Below, in pieces: positions 1 to 9,581 of a DNA stretch of 64,000 bases. Under the pieces are notes generated by a model, which did no database searches, was not told the DNA's origin, and was given only the letters and a program-made list of their open reading frames with translations. The position numbers and the translations under genes are program-made. Within the stretch, counting starts at the first letter, position 1; each line of letters opens with the position of its first letter. Origin of the DNA: JABAQJ01 sp046327745 (GTDB lineage: Bacteria; Gemmatimonadota; Gemmatimonadetes; Gemmatimonadales; Gemmatimonadaceae); assembly GCA_046327745.1 (NCBI GenBank), contig JAXLXV010000012.1, positions 204,466 through 268,465 of the forward strand, given 5' to 3'.

Positions 1-24
1 GGTGACGGTCTCCTGCAACTTACC

Positions 25-1776
25 GTGCCACAGACAATTCTGAAACGCGCGCAGCGCGCGTGGATGCTGACTGCGCTTTGGACTTGTGTGCCTTGGATCT
101 CCGTTGGAGCGCAGCGTGCGCGGGGACCGGGCGAAGACGCGACTGTACTGCGCGCAGGACAATTACGCGTCGGGGTCCGCTCTGATTGGTCGTTTGCCAA
201 TGAGCGTTTTGGTCGTGACGGCACGCCGACGGCAGGCCAACCGGAACCGTTAGGTACTGACTTCTCGGGCTCGATGGGCTCGAGCATGTTCGAGCACCTC
301 ATTCCCCTTCGCACAGAGCTCCAATCCATCCTGAGCACGCCGGTCGATGCCTTATCCGCCGGAACGCTACGAACGACGATGGACCTGGGTGTGTACACCA
401 CGCCGTTTTCCATCGACCTGGGACTGACCAATCGGTTGATGCTGTCCGTGCTCGTCCCGTACGTGAAGACCTTGAATGACCTGACGATCTACCCCAACGT
501 CCCCGTGGCGTCGGCTAACGTCGGGTTGAACCCGGGTGCCGTGACCGCGGCCACCATGGCCGTGAATGCACAGGTCGTCGCGCAGCTCAATACGGCGGCG
601 GGTCGGTTGTCGTCCGAGCTGACGCGCTGCAGCGGGCTCACGGACGCTTCCTGCTCCGCTATCAACGCTGACCGCACGGGTGCCGCGGCGCTGGTGACCC
701 TAGCGGGGCGTGTGGCCAGCTCGGTGGGAAAGATCTACGGAACCCCGACGGTGCGCGGCAACGCCTTTGCCCCGTTAGGAAATTCGGCGTTACAGGCCTC
801 CGTGCTGCAACTCCTCACCGGGATCGCTACCGACTTCACGACGTTCCTGGGCGCGCCAACGGGCCAAACGACGTGGGTCGACGCCAGGCCGGTTGGCTCA
901 GCGCTCATGGCGTTTAACGACCTCCAAACCGTGCTCGCCGACTCGGCCCTCGGTATTGCTGCCGTTCCTCTGGAAAGCGTTAGGCGCAGCCATCTGGGCG
1001 ATATCACCGTCGGTGCCAAGTTTCTGCTGCTGGACACCACGCATCCAGCGCGCGCGGTCGCTCCCTCCGATGATCGCCCGGGAATACGCGTGGCGGTGTC
1101 GGGAGCCTATCGGCTTCCAGGGGCCCAGCAAGACGCCCCAGACAATTTCGCGGATGTCGGCACCGGTGATCGCAGTCCCGATATCGAGGGAGCTGCGTAC
1201 GTCGACGCGATGTTTAGCAAGCGGCTCTGGGCATCTGTCGTAGCTCGCTATGCCCTGCAGCAGGCTGACCGACTCCCGATCCGCGTAGCCACGCCGGGCA
1301 CGCCGTTCCCTGCCCTATATCGCCAACAGGACGTCAGCCGTGACCTCGGGGACATCCTCTCCATCGATGTCTTCCCGCGCTTCTCGCCTAACGAAATTCT
1401 GACGTTCGCCGGTTGGTACCGATTTGCGACCAAGTCGGCGGACGCGTATGCCGGCACCTTCTCCATCACGGACCTGGCGGGAGCCACCCAGAGCATCGAT
1501 GCCTCCATCCTCAACACCAACAGCGCGCAACGAGAACAGCGCGTAGGTGGCGGCATTACGTACTCCACCCTGGCGTCATGGCAACGTGGCCAGGCCCGGT
1601 GGCCACTTGAGGTCACGGTGACGCGGCAACAGACCATCGCCGGGACCAACGCGTTAGTGAAGGCCACCACCACGTCGTTCGGTCTTCGCTATTACGCTCG
1701 CGTGTTTGGCGCCCCTCTTCGACCACCGCCGGCCCGAAAGGCTACAACGCAGCCCGCGAAACCAGCCACGCGTTAG
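25..1776 (+). CDS. Putative outer-membrane beta-barrel (transporter-like) protein
   Basis: 583 residues from a GTG start. The first about 30 residues look like a Sec signal peptide: a basic start (KRAQRA), a hydrophobic stretch and an SVGAQ end suitable for cleavage. The mature part has many short alternating hydrophobic/polar strands, for example SIDLGLTNRLMLSVLVPYV, typical of beta-barrel proteins of the periphery. The C-terminal 20 residues are rich in Pro, Ala and Lys. I do not recognise a named family; porin or substrate-specific channel is possible. It is convergent with recN. Its start lies near the window edge, so an upstream extension cannot be excluded. Function unknown; the surface location is an inference. 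Confidence 0.7.
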   Translation: MPQTILKRAQRAWMLTALWTCVPWISVGAQRARGPGEDATVLRAGQLRVGVRSDWSFANERFGRDGTPTAGQPEPLGTDFSGSMGSSMFEHLIPLRTELQSILSTPVDALSAGTLRTTMDLGVYTTPFSIDLGLTNRLMLSVLVPYVKTLNDLTIYPNVPVASANVGLNPGAVTAATMAVNAQVVAQLNTAAGRLSSELTRCSGLTDASCSAINADRTGAAALVTLAGRVASSVGKIYGTPTVRGNAFAPLGNSALQASVLQLLTGIATDFTTFLGAPTGQTTWVDARPVGSALMAFNDLQTVLADSALGIAAVPLESVRRSHLGDITVGAKFLLLDTTHPARAVAPSDDRPGIRVAVSGAYRLPGAQQDAPDNFADVGTGDRSPDIEGAAYVDAMFSKRLWASVVARYALQQADRLPIRVATPGTPFPALYRQQDVSRDLGDILSIDVFPRFSPNEILTFAGWYRFATKSADAYAGTFSITDLAGATQSIDASILNTNSAQREQRVGGGITYSTLASWQRGQARWPLEVTVTRQQTIAGTNALVKATTTSFGLRYYARVFGAPLRPPPARKATTQPAKPATR

Positions 1777-1789
1777 GCTGGATCTAACG
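1771..1789. terminator. Small inverted repeat CGTTAG...CTAACG between convergent genes
   Basis: A 6-bp perfect stem (1771-1776 with 1784-1789) and a 7-base loop lie in the gap between two convergent genes. The stem contains the stop codons of both: TAG of the beta-barrel gene at 1774-1776 and of recN at 1784-1786 on minus. It may serve as a weak bidirectional terminator. No clear T-tract follows on either side. One arm is a copy of the repeated word CGTTAGGC. Confidence 0.4.
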
Positions 1790-3523
1790 GGTTCGGGTCG
1801 ATCGTTTGGCCGTCCGCGCAGCCGATCCGCTTCGCCCGGTCTCCGGTCCACTGCCCCCTGCGGCGGTTTGCAACAGTTCCCGGGCGTGCGCTCGACTCGC
1901 CTCACTCGCAGGGTCGCCACCGAGCATCCGAGCGATCTCCTCGACCCGCTCCGCGCCCTCGACCGCCGACAAGTCGGCCGTGGTCACTCCTGCGCGAGCG
2001 TCCTTGCGTACGACAACCTGCCGATGGGCGCGGGCCGCGATCTGCGCCAGGTGCGTGATGGCCACCACCTGATGGTGAGCAGCCAGGTCTCGCATCGCGT
2101 CACCGACCTGCAGCGCCACACGACCACCAATGCCCGCATCCACTTCGTCGAAGACCAGCGTCGGTGTGCGGTCCAGCTGCGCGAGTACGCCTTTCAGCGC
2201 CAGCATAACGCGAGACAACTCGCCACCGGACGCCACGCGCGCCAAGGGGCGTGACTCGTGCCCGATGTTCAGAGTGACACGAAACTCAATGACTTCGGCG
2301 CCAGTGGGCTCGATCGTTGTGGTAGGCGAGAGCGTGACTTCGAAGTGCCCGTCGTCCATTCCCAGGCCAGGTAAGGTCTTTGAGACATCCCTGGACAAGC
2401 CTGCGGCTCCCTTCTTCCGAGCGGTCGTGAGTTCGCCAGCAACCTTGGCCAGCGCGGTCTTTGCTTTCGTCTCCTCGTCGGCCAGCGTCCGGAGGTCGAT
2501 CGTTGCCGAGTCCACGAGGTCCAATTCCGAGCGACTTGAACGCAACGTGTCGAGGACGGCCTGGGTTGAACCGCCGTACTTCGAGGTGAGCCGGTACAGG
2601 ACGTCTCGACGTCGCTCCAACCGGCCCAGGCGTTCTGGGTCCGCATCAAGACCGGCTTCGTATTCCCGAATCTCGCGTGAGAGGTCAGTCAGCGAGTCCA
2701 TGGCGCTATCCACCAGATCGCCGAGTCGGGTCAGGCTCGGATCCATTCGCTCGGCGGTGGAGAGGGACTTCCGAACCCCCGCAAGCCGCCTGAGTATGGC
2801 ATCTTCTTCACCGTCGAGCGCCTCAGCAGAAGAGGCCGCGTGCTGTCGCAGATCCTGCACGTGTGCCAGACGTCGTACTTCATCTTCAATACGTAAGTCT
2901 TCGTCCGGTAGCGGCTTGGCCTCCTCGATCTCGCGCACCACGTGACGTAGGTAGTCGGAGCGACGCTCGGCCTCGGCGCGCCGTTCCGCGAGCGAGCGAC
3001 GCTCGTTTGCGATGCGCTGCAAGTCTGCGTGTGCCGTGCGGACGCGCTCGGACAATGAGGTGCAGTTCGAGTACTCGTCGAGCAGTCGCAATTGCGCTTC
3101 GGGAACCAACAAGGCCTGCGACTCATGCTGGCCGTGCAGGTCAACCAATCGCGATCCGATCTCGGCCAACTGAGAGGCGGTGACGGTGGAACCGTTCACC
3201 CACGCTCGGCTTCGTCCACCAGCGGTGAGTTCACGCCGCAGTACAACCTGCGTACCGTCGCGTTCAATGCCGCGCTCATCCAGGAGCGCGAGCACGCTGC
3301 CCCCTTCACCCGACACATCGAAGATGCCTTCCACTGAGGCACGATCCTGACCGCCACGAACCGAGTCGCCGTGCCCTCGCTCGCCCAGAAGCAGCCCAAG
3401 CGCACCGACGATGATCGACTTGCCCGCCCCAGTCTCGCCGCTCAAGACGTTGAAGCCGGGGGCGATGGTCAGGGTCACATTGTCGATGATCGCTACGTTC
3501 CGGATTCTCAGTTCGATCAGCAT
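1784..3523 (-). CDS. recN: DNA repair protein RecN
   Basis: SMC-like ATPase of 579 residues used in recombinational repair of double-strand breaks. Visible motifs are an N-terminal Walker A (GETGAGKS, about residue 30), long coiled-coil arms rich in Glu/Arg through roughly residues 150-370, an ABC signature (SGGELSRVMLALKG) and Walker B (TLVFDEVDAGIGG) near residue 460. Length is usual for the family. Its start overlaps the end of nadK by 7 bases, so it is the last gene of the long minus-strand block. The C-terminal tail after about residue 560 is basic and variable. Confidence 0.97.
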   Translation of the reverse strand: MLIELRIRNVAIIDNVTLTIAPGFNVLSGETGAGKSIIVGALGLLLGERGHGDSVRGGQDRASVEGIFDVSGEGGSVLALLDERGIERDGTQVVLRRELTAGGRSRAWVNGSTVTASQLAEIGSRLVDLHGQHESQALLVPEAQLRLLDEYSNCTSLSERVRTAHADLQRIANERRSLAERRAEAERRSDYLRHVVREIEEAKPLPDEDLRIEDEVRRLAHVQDLRQHAASSAEALDGEEDAILRRLAGVRKSLSTAERMDPSLTRLGDLVDSAMDSLTDLSREIREYEAGLDADPERLGRLERRRDVLYRLTSKYGGSTQAVLDTLRSSRSELDLVDSATIDLRTLADEETKAKTALAKVAGELTTARKKGAAGLSRDVSKTLPGLGMDDGHFEVTLSPTTTIEPTGAEVIEFRVTLNIGHESRPLARVASGGELSRVMLALKGVLAQLDRTPTLVFDEVDAGIGGRVALQVGDAMRDLAAHHQVVAITHLAQIAARAHRQVVVRKDARAGVTTADLSAVEGAERVEEIARMLGGDPASEASRAHARELLQTAAGGSGPETGRSGSAARTAKRSTRTR

Positions 3524-4389
3524 GCCGAGTTGAGATCGTCGTCACTCGACGACCCTGTCCCCCACCCAAGCTTCCGCCGCATTCGCGAGAAAAACGTCGA
3601 CTCCGCGAACCGGGCGAGTATCACAGAGTACCCGGCGCGTGCGATGCGAACCTCGCCAGTGTCATCCAAGGTACCCCCGACTTGACCGTCGACCGTTACC
3701 AAACAATCGCGGTCCTCATCTTCTACGCGCACCACCACGTCAGAATTTGGCGAGAGTAGGATCGGGCGAATTGCCAAGGTATGGGCGGAAATTGGCGTGA
3801 GCAGCAGCGAGTCATGGTTGGGGGCGACGATCGGGCCCCCGGCAGAAAGGCTGTACGCGGTGGAACCTGTCGGAGTAGCCACAACCAACCCATCAGCGGC
3901 GAGCTCGGCGATCTCCTCGCCATCGACCACGACGTGCATGCGCATCACTCGGGCCTTGCCGCTCTTGTGGACAACCACATCGTTGAGGGCTTGCCAGGTC
4001 TTGGCGCTGGCCTCGAACCCGGCCGTCGCTTCTAACGCCATCCGCCGATCAGGAACGAAGTCTCGCCTGACGAAGCGTTCCAGGGACGCCCCGAGTTCGT
4101 CACGTCCACAGGCAGTCAAGAAGCCAAGCCGGCCGAGATTGACGCCGAGAATCGGGACTTGATGGCCCCGCAGCCAACGAGCGCCTCGCAGGAGTGTGCC
4201 GTCACCACCCAGTGTGAGCAGGCCGTCGATGCGTTGTGGACTGGTGAGCAACTCTCCACCGGAAATCGCGCACAGTTCGGACTCGTACTGGAACTCGATG
4301 TCCAGCTCCGCACCAGCTAGGCGCAAGCTCTCCAGTACGCCGGCCAGGTCGGCGTACCCGCGATTGCCCACCACGCCGATCTGAGTCAC
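3517..4389 (-). CDS. nadK: NAD kinase
   Basis: Phosphorylates NAD to NADP with ATP or polyphosphate. 290 residues. The diagnostic GGDGT motif (TLGGDGTLLRGA) is near residue 80, followed by NLGRLGFLT and the glycine-rich ATPTGSTAYSLSAGGP segment that shapes the nucleotide site. The gene overlaps dxs by 4 bases at its start and recN at its end. Pairing with dxs makes sense because the isoprenoid pathway consumes NADPH, although the linkage may be only operonic. Confidence 0.96.
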   Translation of the reverse strand: MTQIGVVGNRGYADLAGVLESLRLAGAELDIEFQYESELCAISGGELLTSPQRIDGLLTLGGDGTLLRGARWLRGHQVPILGVNLGRLGFLTACGRDELGASLERFVRRDFVPDRRMALEATAGFEASAKTWQALNDVVVHKSGKARVMRMHVVVDGEEIAELAADGLVVATPTGSTAYSLSAGGPIVAPNHDSLLLTPISAHTLAIRPILLSPNSDVVVRVEDEDRDCLVTVDGQVGGTLDDTGEVRIARAGYSVILARFAESTFFSRMRRKLGWGTGSSSDDDLNSAC

Positions 4390-6266
4390 CCGGCGATCGC
4401 CTCGCTCTCATGTAGGGCGCGAACACGTGTCGCGATCCCCTCCGCGTCCAAACCGCAGAGTGACAGCTGACGAGCGCGGGACGCCGCATACACGACTCGA
4501 TCGGGGACGCCATGCGCAATCACACGAACGGCAGGATCGGCACGCTCCACAACGGTCGACAGATACGCGCCAAATCCGTTCACGACGGTGCCTTCCTCAA
4601 CCACTAGCAGGATTCGGTGGTCGTGAAGCAACGCAGCCAGCGTGAGTTCATCGTATGGCTTCAGGAAGCGGCAATTCACCACCGTCAGGTCATACCCTTC
4701 GCCAGCCAGCGTTTCAGCAGCCCGTAACGACTGGTCGACCAGTGGCCCCACGGCGAGAATCGCGAACTCCTTGCCGCGTCGGACCACATCCCACGTACCG
4801 TACGGCACGGCGCGAATCTCTGACATGGCCGGCGCAACGTCCGGGGCCACGTCACGCGGGTAGCGGAGTGCCGTCGGGCCGGCACGGTGCTCGGTGGCCG
4901 TTCGCAGAAGGCCAAGCATTTCCGTGGCATTGCGTGGAGCCATCAGGGTCATGTTTGGCACCGCCAGCATATACGCAATGTCATACAGCCCCATGTGCGT
5001 TTCGCCATCTTCACCAACCAGGCCTGCGCGATCCATGCAGAAGGTCACCGGTAGGTGCTGCAACGCGACGTCGTGAATGACATTGTCATATGCGCGTTGC
5101 AGGAACGTTGAGTAGATCGCGACCACCGGATGAACGCCGCGCGTGGCCATGCCAGCCGCGAAGGTCACGGCATGCCCCTCGGCAATGCCTACGTCAAAGA
5201 AACGCTTGGGGTGCGCTTTGGCGACCTGCCCCGTCCCTGTCCCGCTGGGCATCGCCGCCGTGATGGTCACGAGGTCCTGGCGCTCCGTCATGAGCTCCGC
5301 GAGGCCTTTGCCGAATTGGGCCGTGTACGCGGGGTTCGCCGTCGACGTTTTGAGCTGCTTCCCCGTGGCGGGGTCGTGCCCGGGCGGGAGGGCGTGCCAC
5401 TTCTCCACGTGCTCCCCAGCTGGGAAACCTTTCCCCTTCTGGGTGATCACGTGGACGAACCGCGGACCGGTCATGGCGCGAACGGCGGCGAACGTGTTCA
5501 CCAACGCATCCATGTCGTGCCCGTCGATCGGTCCGAAATAGCGAAAACCCAGTTCCTCGAACAGCATGCCAGGTGTGAGAAAGCCCTTCACGCTCTCTTC
5601 CCACTTCTGCACCAGCATCTTGATACTGGTGTGTCCCTCGACCACCGACGCAATCGCCGTTCGGACCCGATTGTACAGCGGGTTCCGTTGTACCTGGTTC
5701 AAGTATTTCGATATCGCGCCAACGTTAGGCGCGATCGACATCTCGTTGTCATTCAAGACGACAATGACGTCGCGGTCCGAGTGGCCCGCGTTGTTGAGGC
5801 CTTCGTACGCGAGACCAGACGTCAGCGCGCCATCGCCGAGGATAGCGACCACCTTAAAGTCTTCGCCGCGTACGTCTCGCGCCGCCGCCATCCCAAGCGC
5901 GGCCGAAATCGCGGTGGCAGCGTGTCCCGCGCCAAATGCGTCATATGGACTTTCACTCCGCTTCAGGAAGCCGGACACGCCGTTCTCCTGACGCAGAGTT
6001 TCCATGGCGTTGTTTCGACCCGTCAGGACTTTATGGGGATACCCCTGGTGGCCCACGTCCCACACCAGCTGATCGCGCGGCGTATCGAACACGTAATGGA
6101 GGGCAACCGTCAGCTCCACGACGCCGAGGCCGGCACCGATGTGCCCGCCCGTTCGCGAACAGACGTCAATGAGTCGGGCCCGCACTTCGCCGGCCAGCGC
6201 GGGCAGCTCCTCGCGCGTGCGCGAACGCAGGTCCGCTGGTGATGCAATCTGGTCCAGAACGCCCAT
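4386..6266 (-). CDS. dxs: 1-deoxy-D-xylulose-5-phosphate synthase
   Basis: First enzyme of the MEP isoprenoid pathway: thiamine-diphosphate-dependent condensation of pyruvate with glyceraldehyde 3-phosphate. 626 residues, the normal length. Seen are the ThDP/Mg segment starting ILGDGALTSG and continuing to NDNEMSI, the DVGHQGYPHK region near residue 70, and the transketolase-type pyrimidine-binding segment DRAGLVGEDGETHMG near residue 420. A 40-base gap separates it from ispA, which makes the downstream prenyl diphosphates. Residues 136 to 147 hold the sequence SISAPNVG, written in DNA with one copy of the CGTTAGGC word on the opposite strand (5723). Confidence 0.97.
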   Translation of the reverse strand: MGVLDQIASPADLRSRTREELPALAGEVRARLIDVCSRTGGHIGAGLGVVELTVALHYVFDTPRDQLVWDVGHQGYPHKVLTGRNNAMETLRQENGVSGFLKRSESPYDAFGAGHAATAISAALGMAAARDVRGEDFKVVAILGDGALTSGLAYEGLNNAGHSDRDVIVVLNDNEMSIAPNVGAISKYLNQVQRNPLYNRVRTAIASVVEGHTSIKMLVQKWEESVKGFLTPGMLFEELGFRYFGPIDGHDMDALVNTFAAVRAMTGPRFVHVITQKGKGFPAGEHVEKWHALPPGHDPATGKQLKTSTANPAYTAQFGKGLAELMTERQDLVTITAAMPSGTGTGQVAKAHPKRFFDVGIAEGHAVTFAAGMATRGVHPVVAIYSTFLQRAYDNVIHDVALQHLPVTFCMDRAGLVGEDGETHMGLYDIAYMLAVPNMTLMAPRNATEMLGLLRTATEHRAGPTALRYPRDVAPDVAPAMSEIRAVPYGTWDVVRRGKEFAILAVGPLVDQSLRAAETLAGEGYDLTVVNCRFLKPYDELTLAALLHDHRILLVVEEGTVVNGFGAYLSTVVERADPAVRVIAHGVPDRVVYAASRARQLSLCGLDAEGIATRVRALHESEAIAG

Positions 6267-6306
6267 AACGAGTGCTATCCCTCCGTGCCGTAATCTATCG
6301 CTTCAT

Positions 6307-7203
6307 CTACGACTGGCGCTCGACAACATATCGCGCCAAGCCTTCAAGATCCGGGGTCAAAAGCCCTGCCCGCGACAGAGCGCCGCAGGCGTCAGAAGCC
6401 AAGCTGTTGGCCCGCGCTACCGCCCCGTCAACGCCCAGTACGCTGGGGTAAGTGCTCTTCTGCAGTGCCACATCCCGGCCCGCCGTCTTGCCCAACTGGT
6501 CCGAGGTGCCCGTCACATCGAGCACATCGTCGGCGATTTGGAAAGCGAGCCCCAGGGCATCGCCAAACTCGCCCAGTGCCGCCACCTGCTCGACGTTCGC
6601 GCGCGCCGCCATGGCTCCAACGCGAACTGCCGCTGCAATCAGCGCTCCCGTCTTGGCCCTATGCACCTGCTCGAGCTCCGAGAGTGACAGCTGGCGACCT
6701 TCGGCTTCGAGATCGAGCAGTTGCCCTCCGATCATCCCTCCCGCCCCCGATGCGCGCATCAACTCGCGGACGATTGCCCCACTCTCGTGCGGGGAGAGTC
6801 CAAGCGTCAGGGAAGCCCGGAAAGCCGCCCGCGCTGCCATTGGCACCATCGTGAGTCCGGCGGCTGTCGCGGCCTCAACGCCTTTCGCCCGATGCACCGT
6901 GGGGCGGCCGCGGCGGAGATCATCATCGTCCATGCAGGGCAGGTCGTCATGCACGAGCGAATACGCGTGGACGATTTCCACCGCCGCCGCCAGCTCCGTC
7001 ACATCGCCCTCGCCTCGACAGGTGAGGAACGAGTAGACGACGAGTAGGCCGCGCAGCCGCTTCCCTTCGCCGCTGAGCGCATACCCGATCGCCTCCGCCA
7101 CCGCTGGGTGCACGTCGCCAATGTCCGCCAGGCACAGGCGTCGCAATGCCTCGCTGATGCGGGAGCGAACCGCGGTTACGTCCTCGGCGATTGGGCTAAC
7201 CAC
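6307..7203 (-). CDS. ispA: Polyprenyl (farnesyl/geranylgeranyl) diphosphate synthase
   Basis: Trans-isoprenyl diphosphate synthase of 298 residues that condenses isopentenyl diphosphate with allylic diphosphates. The first aspartate-rich motif is in LVHDDLPCMDDDDLRRG near residue 90 and the second in QIADDVLDVTG near residue 220; both bind the Mg-diphosphate. The four aspartates after Met in the first motif and its position fit the IspA-type farnesyl synthases, but chain length cannot be settled by eye. Start overlaps xseB by 8 bases, a usual xseB-ispA-dxs order. Confidence 0.93.
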   Translation of the reverse strand: MVSPIAEDVTAVRSRISEALRRLCLADIGDVHPAVAEAIGYALSGEGKRLRGLLVVYSFLTCRGEGDVTELAAAVEIVHAYSLVHDDLPCMDDDDLRRGRPTVHRAKGVEAATAAGLTMVPMAARAAFRASLTLGLSPHESGAIVRELMRASGAGGMIGGQLLDLEAEGRQLSLSELEQVHRAKTGALIAAAVRVGAMAARANVEQVAALGEFGDALGLAFQIADDVLDVTGTSDQLGKTAGRDVALQKSTYPSVLGVDGAVARANSLASDACGALSRAGLLTPDLEGLARYVVERQS

Positions 7204-7408
7204 GGAAGTCCGTCAGCGTCAACGCGCCATCTGCCTTCTCCGCCAACACCTTTACGGTGGCATCGGCGGCAGACAGTGCCTCAGACGCCACACGCAGTTC
7301 CTTGACCCCTTCCTCGAACAGGACCAAGGCGCGTTCCAGGGTGAGGTCGCCACCTTCCAGCTCGCGGACAATGCCTTCCAGACGCTGCAATGAGGTTTCG
7401 AAGCTCAT
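7196..7408 (-). CDS. xseB: Exodeoxyribonuclease VII small subunit
   Basis: 70 residues, typical of XseB. The conserved core FETSLQRLEGIVRELEGGDL followed by TLERALVLFEEGVKEL makes the helical hairpin that coats the long coiled coil of XseA. It sits between xseA (4-base overlap) and ispA (8-base overlap). With XseA it degrades single-stranded DNA in both directions. Confidence 0.95.
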   Translation of the reverse strand: MSFETSLQRLEGIVRELEGGDLTLERALVLFEEGVKELRVASEALSAADATVKVLAEKADGALTLTDFRG

Positions 7409-8673
7409 GCCGTCTCCTCCCGGGCGACTACTCGTTCCGTTCGGGCTTCGATGTGCCCGTCCACGAACTGCACGCGAATCGCATCCCCCGGCTCCACGCC
7501 GGCAGCACGCGTCACGAGTTGATCATTGGCGTTCGTGGTGAGCGTGTAGCCGCGCCCCAAGGTGGCCAGCGGACTCAACGCGTGCAGCCGGCCGCCTAAC
7601 GTTTCGACGCGCAGTCGCCCCCGGTCCACCACCCGATGCGATGCCAGGGCAGCGTGCCGCGACGCTGCTTGCATGCGTGCCTGCGCGCGTTGCAGCACCA
7701 ACCGGGCCCCACGCTGCAGGGCGTAGCCGGTCTCGCGGACTTCGCTCACAAGATCGGCGAGTACCGGCACCGCGCGTTCCGCCGCGGCCGACGGCGTCGG
7801 TGCTCTGACATCGGCCACCAGGTCGCAGATGGTGACGTCCACTTCGTGACCGACGGCGGAAATGGTTGGCATCGGCAGCGCCGCCAACGCGCGTGCGACC
7901 CGCTCGCTGTTGAAGGTCCATAGGTCGTCGCGTGACCCGCCTCCTCGACCGACAATTGCCACGTCCGCCTTTCGCCATCGGCCAAGTCGTTCGAGAGCGC
8001 GGCAGAGGGAGTCCTCGGCGCCTTCACCCTGCACCGCCGCCGGGATCACGACCAACTGCACGATGGGGCAGCGGCGTTTGAGCACGACCATCACGTCGTG
8101 CAAGACGGCTCCATCCAAACTGGTGACTACCGCCACGCGGCGCGGCAGGAATGGCAGGTCCCGCTTTCTGGACGGATCGAGCAGGCCGTCCGCCTGGAGT
8201 CGCGCACGCGTCAGCTCAAACGCCTTGCGCCACAAGCCGTCGCCGACGCCGCGGATGGCCACCACCTGCAGCTGCAACTCCGCTCGTGCCGCGAACATGG
8301 TAATGCGCCCTCGCACGACCACTTCCATCCCCTCATCGGGTGGCGCCAGCATGCGCCTGGTGTCGGACGCCCAAACGACGCATCGCAACTGGGCGGACGC
8401 ATCCCGCAGCGAAAAGTACCAGTGGCCATTGCGGTGGATTTTGAACCCGCTGATTTCACCGCGGAGCCACTGAGGCGGGACACCGCCCTCCAGGATCTCC
8501 TTCGTGATGGTGGTGAAGTCCGACACCGGCATGGGGTTCCCCGCGGTTTCTCCCGGCAGCCCGCGCGCTACGTCCTGGCGCGGACGATCCGGGGGGAGCG
8601 GGAGAGGCAGCTCCAACCCCTCCGCGTCGCCACCTGGGCTGCGCTGACGAGGGACCTCCCGCCGACCGGTCAC
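7405..8673 (-). CDS. xseA: Exodeoxyribonuclease VII large subunit
   Basis: 422 residues. The OB-fold ssDNA-binding domain starts near residue 50 (MPVSDFTTITKEILEG) and the catalytic domain carries VTSLDGAVLHDV and GRGGGSRDDLWTFN. The C-terminal helical region is short. The listed start makes an ATGA overlap with folD, supporting translational coupling, but it leaves about 47 proline- and arginine-rich residues before the conserved domain. An internal ATG at 8532 (residue 48) would give a protein of usual length, so the start is uncertain. The XseB-binding tail looks shorter than in enterobacteria. Confidence 0.93.
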   Translation of the reverse strand: MTGRREVPRQRSPGGDAEGLELPLPLPPDRPRQDVARGLPGETAGNPMPVSDFTTITKEILEGGVPPQWLRGEISGFKIHRNGHWYFSLRDASAQLRCVVWASDTRRMLAPPDEGMEVVVRGRITMFAARAELQLQVVAIRGVGDGLWRKAFELTRARLQADGLLDPSRKRDLPFLPRRVAVVTSLDGAVLHDVMVVLKRRCPIVQLVVIPAAVQGEGAEDSLCRALERLGRWRKADVAIVGRGGGSRDDLWTFNSERVARALAALPMPTISAVGHEVDVTICDLVADVRAPTPSAAAERAVPVLADLVSEVRETGYALQRGARLVLQRAQARMQAASRHAALASHRVVDRGRLRVETLGGRLHALSPLATLGRGYTLTTNANDQLVTRAAGVEPGDAIRVQFVDGHIEARTERVVAREETA

Positions 8674-9581
8674 CCGCTGGCCTGCCTCGCGGCACGCACC
8701 GTGTTCGCCAAGAGCATCGCAATCGTCATCGGCCCAACACCCCCTGGCACTGGCGTGATCAGGGACGCCACGCGGCTCACGCTCTCGAAATGAACGTCTC
8801 CGACCAAGCGGTACCCCTTCGCGTTCCCCGGATCGGGGACGCGGTTGATCCCCACGTCGATCACCACGGCGCCTGGGCGGACCATGTCACCGGTCACTGC
8901 TTCGGGCTTGCCAATCGCGGCAATCACAATGTCGGCGCGGCGCGTGTGCGCAGCCAGGTCGCGCGTCCGCGAGTGACAGACAGTCACGGTACAATCGGCC
9001 CCGCGACCATTCTGCACCAGCAACGCCGCCATCGGCTTGCCCACGATGTTGCTGCGCCCGATGATCACCACATCCTTGCCTGACGTGTCGACGCCGTAGC
9101 GGACCAGCAGCTCCTGCACCCCGGCCGGCGTACACGGCGCAAAGCCATCCTTCTCGCCGATCAACAATTTTCCGACGTTGACCGGATGAAACCCGTCAAC
9201 GTCCTTGGCCGGCGAGATACGCCGAACGACCGTGTTGGCGTCGATGTGTTTTGGCAGTGGGCTCTGCACCAGGATACCGTGCACCTGGGGATCAGCGTTC
9301 AACCTGTCGATGACAGCTTCGAGCTCTGCCTGCGACACCGACGCTGGCAGGCGCAACGTCTCGCCGCGCATCCCAGCTTCAACACTCGCCTTCTCCTTCG
9401 ATCGCACGTAGGTGACGCTGGCAGGATCTTCGCCGACGATCACCACCGTCAGACCCGGTACGATGCCGCGCTCGCGCAGTGCCGCGGTGTCGCGGGCCAC
9501 GTCGGCCCGCACCGCCTTGGCGACGGCGACGCCATCGATCAGTTGGGCGCCGCTGGCCGGCGCCGTGAGGCTATCGTGCAA
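8670..9581 (-). CDS. folD: Bifunctional methylenetetrahydrofolate dehydrogenase/cyclohydrolase
   Basis: Interconverts 5,10-methylene-, methenyl- and 10-formyl-tetrahydrofolate, supplying one-carbon units. 303 residues. Seen are YVRSKEKASVEAGM with the catalytic lysine of the cyclohydrolase/dehydrogenase site, VQSPLPKHID, and PAKDVDGFHPVNVGKL, followed by the Rossmann segment VVIIGRSNIVGKPMA. Overlaps rny by 11 bases and xseA by 4 bases. Confidence 0.96.
   Translation of the reverse strand: MHDSLTAPASGAQLIDGVAVAKAVRADVARDTAALRERGIVPGLTVVIVGEDPASVTYVRSKEKASVEAGMRGETLRLPASVSQAELEAVIDRLNADPQVHGILVQSPLPKHIDANTVVRRISPAKDVDGFHPVNVGKLLIGEKDGFAPCTPAGVQELLVRYGVDTSGKDVVIIGRSNIVGKPMAALLVQNGRGADCTVTVCHSRTRDLAAHTRRADIVIAAIGKPEAVTGDMVRPGAVVIDVGINRVPDPGNAKGYRLVGDVHFESVSRVASLITPVPGGVGPMTIAMLLANTVRAARQASG

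Noticed and set aside
5130..6242. Long open frame of 370 codons on + opposite dxs
   Set aside because: dxs on minus has all family motifs; the + frame is an antisense consequence of high GC with poor amino acid composition and no ribosome site.
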